In this document: piece after piece, positions 34,062 through 43,887 of the stretch
How positions within the stretch are numbered: position 1 is the stretch's first letter
Layout: every line of letters starts with the position of its first letter
Made by a program: the position numbers and the translations under genes
Assembly (NCBI GenBank): GCA_018268715.1
Contig: JAFDVZ010000002.1
Span: forward strand, 863,632-927,631
Direction of reading: 5' to 3'
Source of the DNA: Acidobacteriota bacterium
GTDB taxonomy: Bacteria > Acidobacteriota > Terriglobia > Bryobacterales > Bryobacteraceae
Length of the DNA stretch: 64,000 nt
Notes under the pieces: model-generated
Databases searched by the model: none
The model's input: only the letters and a program-made list of their open reading frames with translations
Told to the model about the DNA's origin: nothing

Positions 34062-36119
34062 CTACTTAATAGGGATGGACACCACGTTCGAGGTGATGAG
34101 CCCGGTCTGCAACATCATGGGGGCGTTACCGGAGGCGACGCCCTGGGGGATCACCACCGTCACCTTATACATCCCGGGGGCGCCGGGTAGGGCGGTGACC
34201 GAGGGCACGGAGGCCGTGACCCCGCCGATGCGGGCGAAGATGTCGCCGGTGAACACCGAGGCGGCGCCGACAAAGGCGCCGGTGGAAAGCGGCGGACTGG
34301 TTTGACCGAGGCCGACGGCGGTCAATACGACGACCTCGCCCGCGGCGGCCGGAGAGGACGGCGTGACGGCGGTTCCTCCGGTGAGGCGGGTGGCGACGAC
34401 GCCACGAGGCCCGTACAGGATGCCGGGAGCCGCCGCGGAGATCATTACATTATAGATAGCCGACGCGCCGGCGGCGTTGGTGACGATGACCGCGCGTTGT
34501 CCGGGGGCTACCTCAAACGGAACCTGTCCGGTGATCTGGCCCGAGGCCACCGATGAAAGGGGCGTGGCCACGCCGCCGATGGTGATGCTGACGCCGTTCA
34601 GCGCCAGGGGCAAGGTCTGGAGCCCCGTGAAACCGGACACGTCGGAACCCGCGAAGGCGAGATTCGTCCCGGTGAGCACGAAGTTGGAGCCCGGGGCCAG
34701 CGCGATCTGAGACGAATACGGAACGTTGGCGTACATGGCGGCGATGGCGGGCGGAGTGACGGGGGCGGCGGTCAACTGCGCGCGCACCGCGCCGCCGGAA
34801 TTCGCCGAGGTGTGCAGGTTCAGATAGTGCTTCCAGGGCGTGACGATCAGGGAGTTCAAGGCGGCTACCCCGGTGGCGTCGTAGGTGGTGGCCATCCGGA
34901 AGAGGTTGCCGGTTCCGTCGGTGGTGAGGATGGGGGCCGTGCGCAGGCGCGAGTCGATGGCGACGGGTCCGTTGGCGCCGGCGACGCCGTTGTGAATATG
35001 GGTGGCGGTGAACTGGGTTCCGGTGGGGAACTGGGGGTTCTCGTCGAAGATGACGACGGCGGCGGGGATGGTGGCGTCGGCGTTGTTGCGGATGGAGTGG
35101 ACGATGATCTTCGACGGGGCGGAGGCGGCGAGGGAGACCGGCGGGACCTCCTGGTCCGGGGTCAGGGGAACCTGGAACTCGATGCGGTCGGCAGCCTGCA
35201 ACTGACCTCGGACGGCGCCGCCGGGCTTGGCGGTGGTGTGGAGGTTGATGTAGTAGGCGCCGGGGTTCGCGATGAAGCCGTTCACGGCGTCGACCGCGCC
35301 GGCGGCGTTGAGGTCGATTTCGCTCTCGTAGTGCAGGACGCCGGAGCCGTCGCCGCCGGCGGCCACCTGGGCGGACAGGCCGCTGGGAATGACCACGGGT
35401 CCGCTGGCGAGCGCGGCGCCGGAGTGAACGTGCAGGCCGGAAAACACCGTGTCGGCGGTGAAGCCGCGATAGGAGACGTCGAAGATGGCGTAGGCCGAGT
35501 TGGGAGCGCCGGCGCCGTCGCGGGTGACCAACAGCATGACGCCGCCGGCCGCGGTCCAGGCCGGTCCGGGATTGGCGGGAGTCTCATTCTGCGGGGCCAT
35601 CAGGCCGATGCGGACGGCGGTTTCGGCGCGCTGGAGCTGGCCGCGCATGACGCCGGCCGGGGCGTCGGTGGTGTGGAGGTTGAAGTAGAACTGGGAGGGA
35701 TCGGAGAGAATCCCGTTGATGGTGTCGAGGGTGACCGAGGCGGAGGGGAAGTTGGTCTGAGCCGCCGGCAACACGCCCTTCCCGTCCACGTCGGTGCGCG
35801 CGACGGCGAACGGTACCACCACGCCGCCGTTGGCGAACGCGGCGCCCTTGTGGATGTGCATCGCGGTGATGGTGGCGGGGGAGGTGAAGTTATAGCCGAC
35901 CGCCGCATCGAAGGATCCCGACACGACCTTGGGATTGGCGGGGTCCGTCGTGTCGCGAACGACGTGGAGCCACAGCGTTACGTTTCCGGTGACCGGGTTG
36001 GCCGGCTGTTGCGTCTCGTTTCCGCTCGACAGTACGGCGCGGTACGGGATGGATTCAACGGTTTGACCCAGCAGTCCTGTAGCTAACAGTAATGTTAGGG
36101 CAAGGCTCTTGTTATGCAT
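34062..36119 (-). CDS. Secreted protein with three CHRD domains and a TIGR03437-type C-terminus
   Basis: From ATG 36119 (AGGAGG seven bases upstream) the product is 685 residues with a signal peptide (MHNKSLALTLLLATGLLG). Three CHRD domains follow (about residues 20-160, 165-310 and 315-450). Each has the pattern of a HIH/HVH start (TAMHIHKGAAFANG, SGLHVHSGAALASG, TATHIHNGVAGANG) and an end YFNLHTTDAPAGVMRGQL, YINLHTTAKPGGAVRGQL or YLNLHTSANSGGAVRAQL. The C-terminal about 220 residues (ALAPGSNFVLTGTNLAFAG to ITSNVVSIPIK) match the Solibacter C-terminal domain. CHRD is named from chordin; its bacterial role is unknown. The protein is likely extracellular. Confidence 0.88.
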   Translation of the reverse strand: MHNKSLALTLLLATGLLGQTVESIPYRAVLSSGNETQQPANPVTGNVTLWLHVVRDTTDPANPKVVSGSFDAAVGYNFTSPATITAMHIHKGAAFANGGVVVPFAVARTDVDGKGVLPAAQTNFPSASVTLDTINGILSDPSQFYFNLHTTDAPAGVMRGQLQRAETAVRIGLMAPQNETPANPGPAWTAAGGVMLLVTRDGAGAPNSAYAIFDVSYRGFTADTVFSGLHVHSGAALASGPVVIPSGLSAQVAAGGDGSGVLHYESEIDLNAAGAVDAVNGFIANPGAYYINLHTTAKPGGAVRGQLQAADRIEFQVPLTPDQEVPPVSLAASAPSKIIVHSIRNNADATIPAAVVIFDENPQFPTGTQFTATHIHNGVAGANGPVAIDSRLRTAPILTTDGTGNLFRMATTYDATGVAALNSLIVTPWKHYLNLHTSANSGGAVRAQLTAAPVTPPAIAAMYANVPYSSQIALAPGSNFVLTGTNLAFAGSDVSGFTGLQTLPLALNGVSITIGGVATPLSSVASGQITGQVPFEVAPGQRAVIVTNAAGASAIYNVMISAAAPGILYGPRGVVATRLTGGTAVTPSSPAAAGEVVVLTAVGLGQTSPPLSTGAFVGAASVFTGDIFARIGGVTASVPSVTALPGAPGMYKVTVVIPQGVASGNAPMMLQTGLITSNVVSIPIK

Positions 36120-36137
36120 CACTCATCCTCCTGTTAT

Positions 36138-36159
36138 GGCGGCCGAACATGGGGCCGCC
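36138..36159. terminator. Hairpin between glpK and the CHRD gene
   Basis: GGCGGCC and GGCCGCC form a perfect 7-bp stem with an 8-base loop, about 70 bases after the glpK stop and 19 bases before the CHRD start on the minus strand. It could end glpK transcription or structure the CHRD leader. There is no T-run. Confidence 0.35.
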
Positions 36160-36229
36160 AATCCCCTGCATTGTCTCACCGTCCTATGGCCGAGGGGTAG
36201 GAGGATAAGAGCTTCAACAGTTACAAAAG

Positions 36230-37708
<1,479 letters not shown>

Positions 37709-37766
37709 GCGCCGAGGATTGTATCGGGCGCGGAGGGGCGCTGGCAACCTCGTATAATGGGACGAC

Positions 37767-38198
37767 ATGTTCTTTCGCCGCGAGAAACCACGTCAGGTCA
37801 CGTTTTCCGATCACCTGGATGTTCTTCGGAGCGCCGGGTTTACGGTGGAGTCGACGGGCGGGGCCACGCGTGTGAGCCGCGGACGGTGCGCGGCGGTGAT
37901 CGAAGATGGCGGCGCGGCTCCCAGGGTGGATCGGGCCGGGGTGCTGGTGGGCTCCGAGATCGGGTATGCGGTGCACGGCGGGTATCAGAGCTTCGTGCGG
38001 ACGGCGTCGGGGAAGACCGAGCCGCTGCTGGCTCGCGACCTGACGGCGCTGCATGCGTTCGAGGAGGATTTGAAAGAGGCGCTGGGGCTCGAGAGCTTGT
38101 ATAACGAGTCGCTGGGGACCACTTTCGACCGGCATATGTACGACCGGGTGGAGGATCGCGACGCGGGGCAGAAGAAGCCCTGGGAAGCGGCGCGGTAA
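37767..38198 (+). CDS. Conserved hypothetical protein
   Basis: This 143-residue protein starts MFFRREKPRQVTFSDHLDVLRSAGF. It has a mixed alpha/beta N-terminal half (VESTGGATRVSRGRCAAVIED, VGSEIGYAVHGGYQSFV), a helical segment around ALHAFEEDLKEALGLESLYN and a soluble tail. No signal peptide, TM helix or known motif is seen. It diverges from glpK by 58 bases. Its composition is acidobacterial and the frame is long and well bounded, so it is probably real. The function is unknown. Confidence 0.6.
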   Translation: MFFRREKPRQVTFSDHLDVLRSAGFTVESTGGATRVSRGRCAAVIEDGGAAPRVDRAGVLVGSEIGYAVHGGYQSFVRTASGKTEPLLARDLTALHAFEEDLKEALGLESLYNESLGTTFDRHMYDRVEDRDAGQKKPWEAAR

Positions 38199-38398
38199 CT
38201 TGGCGGCGGGACGAAGGGCGCCCATCCGTTGGGGATGCTCTCTTCCGGACTGTCGCTGCTGCCCGAACCTGGTTTCGTGTCGGCGGTGAAGACGAGTAGC
38301 TTCCCGCGACTGCATACCGTCGTCCCAGACCCTGGCCGTTGATCGGACGGCGATTCTCGGAGGGTGGTTGCCCCACATCCGCTAGAATCGTCTTCAAG

Positions 38399-39280
38399 AT
38401 GAGTCTGGGCGCTCGCTCCTTCCTATTGCTGTGGCTGGCGGCTGTATCGGCCGTCGCGCAGATTCCTGATTCGCTGACTGAGTTGAATGGCGCTTTCCGG
38501 CAGGCTTACGCCGATGCGCGGAGGCGGTTGCTGGCGGGCGACGGTCCGTTGCTGATCGTCAATAACGACAGCGCTGTGTTGCTGCGGGGCGGAAAGCGGT
38601 CGGAGGCTTCGGTGAACCGGCCCTCCTATCATGTCGTGAAGACGTTCGCGCATATTCCGCTGGCGGTGTATGTGGCGCTGACTCCCGCGGATGGGGCGCT
38701 GGATGACGGGCGGGTGAAGACGCTCGAGACGCTGCGGCGGTTGATTGGGACGGCCAGGGAGAGCCTGGACGGATTGGGACTGGCGCCGGAGTCGTTGGCG
38801 CGGCAGGGCGAGATTGTGCGGGAGTCGCGGGATCTGTTGGATCGGGCGATCGCGGATCGCGGGATGCCGCGGAAGGAACTGGAGGCGTTCACCCGGCGGA
38901 TGGCGCCGCTGGTGATGGCGAATGTCGCCGAGGCGGCAGCGGCGCAGTTGGATGAGTTGAATGCGCGCGTGATGGGCTGGAAGCGGGAGATGTCGGCCAC
39001 TGAGTGGGATTCGCTGCATGTGGTGATCGTGACTTCGCATATGGCTCGCGAGGATGGGCTGCACATGCAGTATTTTTCGCGATTGTTGGGCGAGGGGGCC
39101 GAGGGGCGGCGGATCGTGGTGGCGGAGTCGTTGTGGGAGGAGCCTCGGGCGGTGGAGTTGTATGGGACGCACTTGCTGGACGCGGGCATCGGGCAGGCGT
39201 TCTTTGGGGACGCCGGGCGGATGCATCGGGACCTGCTGGGGGACGCGGCCCGCGAGTATTTGAAGAAGGTGCTGCCGTAG
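38399..39280 (+). CDS. Secreted helical hypothetical protein
   Basis: From ATG 38399 the 293-residue product has a signal peptide (MSLGARSFLLLWLAAVSAVA). The mature helical body includes LNGAFRQAYADARRRLLAGD, NDSAVLLRGGKRSEASVN, VVKTFAHIPLAVYVALTP, TRRMAPLVMANVAEAAAAQL, VIVTSHMAREDGLHMQYF and DAGIGQAFFGDAGRMHRDLL. I do not recognise the family. The conserved-looking charged and His positions could mark a ligand site, but there is no evidence. It is followed 49 bases later by the esterase-like gene on the same strand. Confidence 0.7.
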   Translation: MSLGARSFLLLWLAAVSAVAQIPDSLTELNGAFRQAYADARRRLLAGDGPLLIVNNDSAVLLRGGKRSEASVNRPSYHVVKTFAHIPLAVYVALTPADGALDDGRVKTLETLRRLIGTARESLDGLGLAPESLARQGEIVRESRDLLDRAIADRGMPRKELEAFTRRMAPLVMANVAEAAAAQLDELNARVMGWKREMSATEWDSLHVVIVTSHMAREDGLHMQYFSRLLGEGAEGRRIVVAESLWEEPRAVELYGTHLLDAGIGQAFFGDAGRMHRDLLGDAAREYLKKVLP

Positions 39281-39329
39281 GGCGCCCTGGCGTGTCCGCC
39301 GGCCGGGCCGTCGCGATAGACTCTTGAGC

Positions 39330-40481
39330 ATGGCCAAACGAATCACCCGGCGGGCGCTGGGCATGTCGGCGATGGGCGCGGCGGCGTTCGCCGAGGCGCA
39401 GGAGGCGAATACGTACCGCGGGGCGCTGGACGGTTTCGATAGCAAGGTGAAGCCGGCGGGCTTCGATACGCTCGACATTTCGCGGAAGATGTATGAGTCG
39501 GCGCCGCTGAAGATGACCTTCCGCGCGACGAATCGCAAGGACGCCGAGGCCTGGCAGAAACGCTTCCGGGCGAAGTTGACGGAGTTGGTCGGCGGATTTC
39601 CGGAGCGCGGCAAGGCGCCGGCGGCGGAGGTTCTGGAGACGCGGGAATTCGCGAAGTACACGCGCGAGAAGTTCGTCTTCGAGAGCCGGCCGGGGTCGTG
39701 GGCGCTGGCCTACCTGCTGAAGCCGAAGACGGCGGGTCCGCATCCGGCGATTGTGTGCGTGCCGGGGCATGGGCGCGGCGTGGACGACATCGTGGGCGTG
39801 GATGAGAAGGGGCGCGATCGCACGGAGCGGGTCGGCTATGAGTTCGACTTCGCGATTCAGGCGGCTGAGTTGGGGATGGCGGCGGTGGCGATTGAGCCGA
39901 TGGGGTTCGGGTGCCGGCGCGATCCGGCGGCGCGCAAGCACGGGCTGACAACGTCGTCGTGCCAACCGGCGGCCGGGGCGGCGTTGCTGTTCGGACAGAC
40001 CATGATCGCCTGGCGCGTGTTCGACGTGATGCGCACCATCGACTGGATCGAGACGCGGAAGGACCTGGATCCGAAACGCGTCGGGTGCATGGGGATCTCC
40101 GGCGGCGGGACTTGCACGATGTTTTCGGCGGCGCTCGATCAGAGAATCCAGATGGCGTTTGTCAGCGGCTATCTGAATACATTCCGCGATAGCATCCTGA
40201 GTCTGTCGCATTGCATGGATAACTACGTGCCGGGAATTTTGAACTGGGGCGAGCAGTATGACGTCGCCAGCCTGATCGCGCCCCGGGCGCTTTTTGCTGA
40301 GTCGGGCGAGAAGGATAATATCTTCCCGGTGGCGGCGGCGCGGGAAAGCTTCGCGAAGGTGAAGAAGGTCTACGAGGTGTTCGGGGCGGCGGACCGCATT
40401 GGACATGAGGTGCATCCCGAGGCGCACCTGTTCTGGGGCCGGCAGGGGCTGCCGTTCGCGGCGAAGCAGTTAGGCGTGTAA
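39330..40481 (+). CDS. Exported alpha/beta-hydrolase, acetylxylan-esterase-like (abhydrolase_7 type)
   Basis: The 383-residue product starts MAKRITRRALGMSAMGAAAF, a twin-arginine-like signal. The alpha/beta-hydrolase core has HPAIVCVPGHGRGVDDIVG, the nucleophile elbow GISGGG (CMGISGGGTCTMF), and the acid and His regions around LFAESGEKDNIFPV and HEVHPEAHLFWG. This matches large secreted hydrolases annotated as acetylxylan or dienelactone hydrolases. The substrate may be an ester-linked plant polymer. The ATG at 39330 is preferred over the TTG two codons earlier. It converges on the TIR-ankyrin gene with seven bases between stops. Confidence 0.82.
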   Translation: MAKRITRRALGMSAMGAAAFAEAQEANTYRGALDGFDSKVKPAGFDTLDISRKMYESAPLKMTFRATNRKDAEAWQKRFRAKLTELVGGFPERGKAPAAEVLETREFAKYTREKFVFESRPGSWALAYLLKPKTAGPHPAIVCVPGHGRGVDDIVGVDEKGRDRTERVGYEFDFAIQAAELGMAAVAIEPMGFGCRRDPAARKHGLTTSSCQPAAGAALLFGQTMIAWRVFDVMRTIDWIETRKDLDPKRVGCMGISGGGTCTMFSAALDQRIQMAFVSGYLNTFRDSILSLSHCMDNYVPGILNWGEQYDVASLIAPRALFAESGEKDNIFPVAAARESFAKVKKVYEVFGAADRIGHEVHPEAHLFWGRQGLPFAAKQLGV

Positions 40482-40488
40482 GGCTGAG

Positions 40489-42240
40489 TTAGCGGCTTTC
40501 GAGGATCTTCAATATATCCGTGCGGCTTTGACGACGGGCGATGGAGAGGGCGGAATCGCCGTTCCGGTTCGTCTGGTTCAGGTCGGCGCCCTTCTGCACG
40601 AGCACTCGAACGGCGCCGCGATTCTGCCGGGAGACCGCCAGGATGAGCGCGGTGGACCCGTCGCGGTCGACCAGGTCGGCGCGCGCGCCGCGGTCGAGCA
40701 GGGCCTTCACGGTCTCGGGTTTGTCGACGCGGTCGACGGCGCCGCTCGCGTACATCAATGCGGTCTCGCCATGATCGTTCTGCAGGTTGACGTCGGCCCC
40801 GCGGTCCGTCAGGGGTTTCACCATATCGGGAAGGTCCCTGGCCGCCGCGAGCATCAGGAGCGTGACGCCGTCCTTGGTCCGGGCGGTTGCGGCGGCGCCG
40901 TTCTCCAATAGAAATGACACGACGTCCGGATGCCCGAGGGCGTTCATCAGCGGGGTGGTTCCGTCGTTGGACGCCGCGTTCACGTTGGCGCCGTTGCGAA
41001 CCAGGGCGCGCACGATCTCCAGGGAGGGCGTCGCGTTGAAGCCGGTCGCCCGGTGCAGCGGGGTCCAGCCGTCGCGGTCCGCTTGGGTGACGGCGGCGCC
41101 CCGACTTAGCAGCATCCGAACCGTGTTGTCGCGGGAGTAGGAGCAGGCCGAGCCGAGGGCGGTCGCCAGGTGGGCCGGGGAGGGGCCGGCGTCGAGCAGC
41201 CTGGCGGTCGCCTCCGCATGGCCTTTGCGGGCGGCTTGGGCCAACGCTCGGCCGATTGCCTCCTTGCCCGGCTTGCGGCTGAGCAGATAGTCGAGGATGC
41301 CGATCTGGTTGGCGTCGGCGGCGTCCGGCAGGGCCCGGTCGACGCTGGCGCCCCGGGCGGCGAGCATCTCGACGATGGGGAGGTGACCGTGGGCGGCGGC
41401 CTCGCCCATGGCGGTGGAGTCGCAGTTGATGTCGCAGGCGTCGGGGTTGGCGCCGGCTCGAAGGAATAGCGAAACCGCGGTGGCGTCGCCTTTTCCGGCT
41501 GACTCGACCAGCGTCTCGTCGTCGAATGACAGACCGAGTTGGGACAGGCGCACGCGGGCGGCTTCGGGAGTCATCGCCGGCTTGTCGGCGTTGTCGGCGG
41601 GCTTCAGCGAAGGCGCGAGTGGCGGGCTGGCGGTCTGGTTCGACGGCGCGGACTGTGCTCCGGCGATGGCGTGCGGCGCCCAACGGTAGAGCGCCGCGGC
41701 TCCCACCGCCAGGAGGCAGAGGCAGGCCGCGATGATCCAGACAAACTTCCCCCGGGAGGGGTTCAGGGCAGCGGCAATATCGTCCACCAGCAGCGCCGCG
41801 TCGCGGTCGAAGTGTGCGTCGCGCAGTTCGACGGCGTTGAGTTCGGTGAGCGGGACCAGCGGCGGGGGAAGGTCCTGGGGGCGGGGCATGCGGGCGCCGC
41901 CAACCAGCGCCGGAATCGTCTTCGCGCCGCGCTTCAGGCCGGTCTCGATCTCGGATCGAACCATGTCGGCGGGGTCTTCCAGGCGGGTGCGTCCGGAATC
42001 CGACGGGTCGAGCCAGCGCGGTCCGATGACGACGACCAGCGCGCCGCAGGCCGCGAGTCTGTCGCTCACCGTCCGGACAAAGTTCTCACCGGGCTGGATG
42101 GCGTCCACGTCGCGAAAGACGTTGTCGCGGCCCAGGCGCGCCGCCAGTCGATCGAACAGCCTGCCGGCTTGACCGGCGCTATCTTCGCGGCGGTAACAAA
42201 TGAAGACGGAGGCGGAGCGGCGACCGGACCAGATGGCCAT
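40489..42240 (-). CDS. TIR domain-transmembrane-ankyrin repeat protein
   Basis: This 583-residue protein has three parts. A TIR domain (about residues 8-160: ASVFICYRREDSAGQ, BB-loop VDAIQPGENF, and Glu97 in DMVRSEIETGLK, the probable NADase position) is followed by a TM helix (166-185: FVWIIAACLCLLAVG), then a proline-rich linker and at least nine ankyrin-type repeats (about 245-583, such as DGWTPLHRATG, DGTTPLMNALG, HGETALMYASG, NGDSALSIARR). The ATG at 42240 has AGGTG six bases upstream. TIR domains can cleave NAD in signalling or immunity. A membrane-bound TIR with an ankyrin sensor is an attractive but untested signalling arrangement. No effector genes are adjacent. Confidence 0.87.
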   Translation of the reverse strand: MAIWSGRRSASVFICYRREDSAGQAGRLFDRLAARLGRDNVFRDVDAIQPGENFVRTVSDRLAACGALVVVIGPRWLDPSDSGRTRLEDPADMVRSEIETGLKRGAKTIPALVGGARMPRPQDLPPPLVPLTELNAVELRDAHFDRDAALLVDDIAAALNPSRGKFVWIIAACLCLLAVGAAALYRWAPHAIAGAQSAPSNQTASPPLAPSLKPADNADKPAMTPEAARVRLSQLGLSFDDETLVESAGKGDATAVSLFLRAGANPDACDINCDSTAMGEAAAHGHLPIVEMLAARGASVDRALPDAADANQIGILDYLLSRKPGKEAIGRALAQAARKGHAEATARLLDAGPSPAHLATALGSACSYSRDNTVRMLLSRGAAVTQADRDGWTPLHRATGFNATPSLEIVRALVRNGANVNAASNDGTTPLMNALGHPDVVSFLLENGAAATARTKDGVTLLMLAAARDLPDMVKPLTDRGADVNLQNDHGETALMYASGAVDRVDKPETVKALLDRGARADLVDRDGSTALILAVSRQNRGAVRVLVQKGADLNQTNRNGDSALSIARRQSRTDILKILESR

Positions 42241-42314
42241 GCCAGACACCTATCCAGATGAGTTTGCCACATTCCATGCGCGGGAGTATTTATTGGTTGA
42301 CTTCCGTAGCCTGA

Positions 42315-42343
42315 TTGACATTCGCGGTGGCATGCCTCACAAT
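42315..42343 (+). promoter_or_regulatory. Sigma-70-type promoter upstream of the M20 peptidase
   Basis: A perfect TTGACA and CACAAT are separated by 17 bases, 92 bases before the peptidase ATG. It may drive the peptidase, receptor and GWxTD genes together. A GCAGCA/TGCTGC hairpin (42363-42379) follows in the leader. Confidence 0.5.
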
Positions 42344-42434
42344 TAGATACCCCCCGTCAAACCGCAGCAGCGCTTGCTGCACTATCTCCCCGATCGAGCG
42401 GCGTTTCCGATTCATCCAGCTTGGTGATTGAACG

Positions 42435-43868
42435 ATGCGAACACTGCTCTCGATGTGTGTCTGCGTGGGCCTGGCCCTCGCAGCCGATGCGCCGCGTCCG
42501 GCGAGCGCCACCGCCGCGCTGCTTGCCGACGTAATCCGGGTGGATACGAGTAATCCGCCTGGCAACGAAGCGAAACTGGCCGCCTTCCTGAAGACGAAGT
42601 TCGAGCCGCTCGGGTTTCAGATCGACATCATTCCGACTCCCGATCCGAAAAAAGCTCATTTCATCGCGCGACTGAAAGGCGACGGCAGTAAGAAGCCGAT
42701 TCTGTTGGCCGGACACGCGGATGTGGTGGGCGTCGAGCGCGAAAAGTGGTCGGTGGATCCGTTTGAAGGCGTGGTCAAGGACGGCTATGTCATGGGCCGC
42801 GGAGCCATTGACTTCAAGGGCGGACTGGCTGTCTTCGCCGAGGCCGTGATGCGTCTGGCCCGTAACAAAGTGCCGCTTTCGCGCGATGTGATCTTTCTTT
42901 CCGAGGCCGATGAAGAGGGCGGGACTTACAACACCATGTGGCTGGCCAAGGACCACTGGGACAAAATCGATTGCGAGTTCGCGCTGAACGAGGGCGGCTG
43001 GATTATCAAGAACCCGGACGGGACAGTGCGGTATGTCAGCATCTCGACCGCCGATAAGTCGGGTGTGTCGCTGCTGCTGACCGCGCGCGGGACGTCCACT
43101 CATTCCTCGATGCCGCGGCCCGACAACGCCATCTTCACGCTATCCAAGGCGATGGCGAAAATCGCCGATTACGATACGCAGCCGAAACTGATTCCCAGCA
43201 CGCGCGAGTTCTTCACGACGCTCGAGAAAACCAGCCAGCCGCCGATGTCGACCTATTTCCATGATCTGGTGAACAGCGACGATCCGGAGAAGGTGAAGGC
43301 GGCCGACCGCGCCATCTCAAAGGATCCGCTGCTGCACGCGATCATGCGCAACACCATCGCGCCCGTGCTGATGAACGCCGGGTTCCGCGGCAACGTGATT
43401 CCCGGATCGGCCGAGGCGACGCTGAACTTCCGCACGGTGCCGGGGACCAACGTGGAGGAGCTGATTTCGGAAATCAAGGCGGTCATCAACGACCCGCGGG
43501 TGGAAGTGACCAATGCGATGCGCCGCGGCATGCCGGCCGGGTCCGCCGAGGCGTACCAGGCGTATATCCGAGCCGCGAGCCGCGCCAAGCCGTCGTCCAC
43601 CGAAACCGACCTATATCGCGCGCTGGTGGCGCAGTCGCACAGCGTGTATCCTGGCGTCCCCGTTACGACGTACCTGTTCCAGGCCGGAACCGACGCCGCC
43701 GCATGGCGGAGCCGCGACATTCCGGTCTACGGGATCTATCCCTACGCGATCAGCGCGGAAGATCTAACCCGCATGCACGGCAACGATGAACGGGTCAGCG
43801 TGGAAAGCCTCGAGCAAGGCGCGGAGCTGATCTACAAGACCCTGCTGCAAGTCGCCGCCAAACAGTAG
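42435..43868 (+). CDS. Secreted M20-family metallopeptidase
   Basis: The 477-residue protein has a signal peptide (MRTLLSMCVCVGLALAADA) and the M20 bimetallic core. His is in LLAGHADVVG, the bridging Asp in MGRGAIDFKGG, Glu-Glu in SEADEEGG, and the later Asp/His ligands lie around LNEGGWII and RMHGNDERVS. A dimerisation (lid) domain sits near residues 210-330. It would hydrolyse small peptides or acyl-amino acids in the periplasm. It precedes an Oar-like TonB receptor by 20 bases, suggesting joint uptake and hydrolysis of a peptide-like nutrient. Confidence 0.9.
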   Translation: MRTLLSMCVCVGLALAADAPRPASATAALLADVIRVDTSNPPGNEAKLAAFLKTKFEPLGFQIDIIPTPDPKKAHFIARLKGDGSKKPILLAGHADVVGVEREKWSVDPFEGVVKDGYVMGRGAIDFKGGLAVFAEAVMRLARNKVPLSRDVIFLSEADEEGGTYNTMWLAKDHWDKIDCEFALNEGGWIIKNPDGTVRYVSISTADKSGVSLLLTARGTSTHSSMPRPDNAIFTLSKAMAKIADYDTQPKLIPSTREFFTTLEKTSQPPMSTYFHDLVNSDDPEKVKAADRAISKDPLLHAIMRNTIAPVLMNAGFRGNVIPGSAEATLNFRTVPGTNVEELISEIKAVINDPRVEVTNAMRRGMPAGSAEAYQAYIRAASRAKPSSTETDLYRALVAQSHSVYPGVPVTTYLFQAGTDAAAWRSRDIPVYGIYPYAISAEDLTRMHGNDERVSVESLEQGAELIYKTLLQVAAKQ

Positions 43869-43887
43869 CTCTTAACGAGGAACACAG

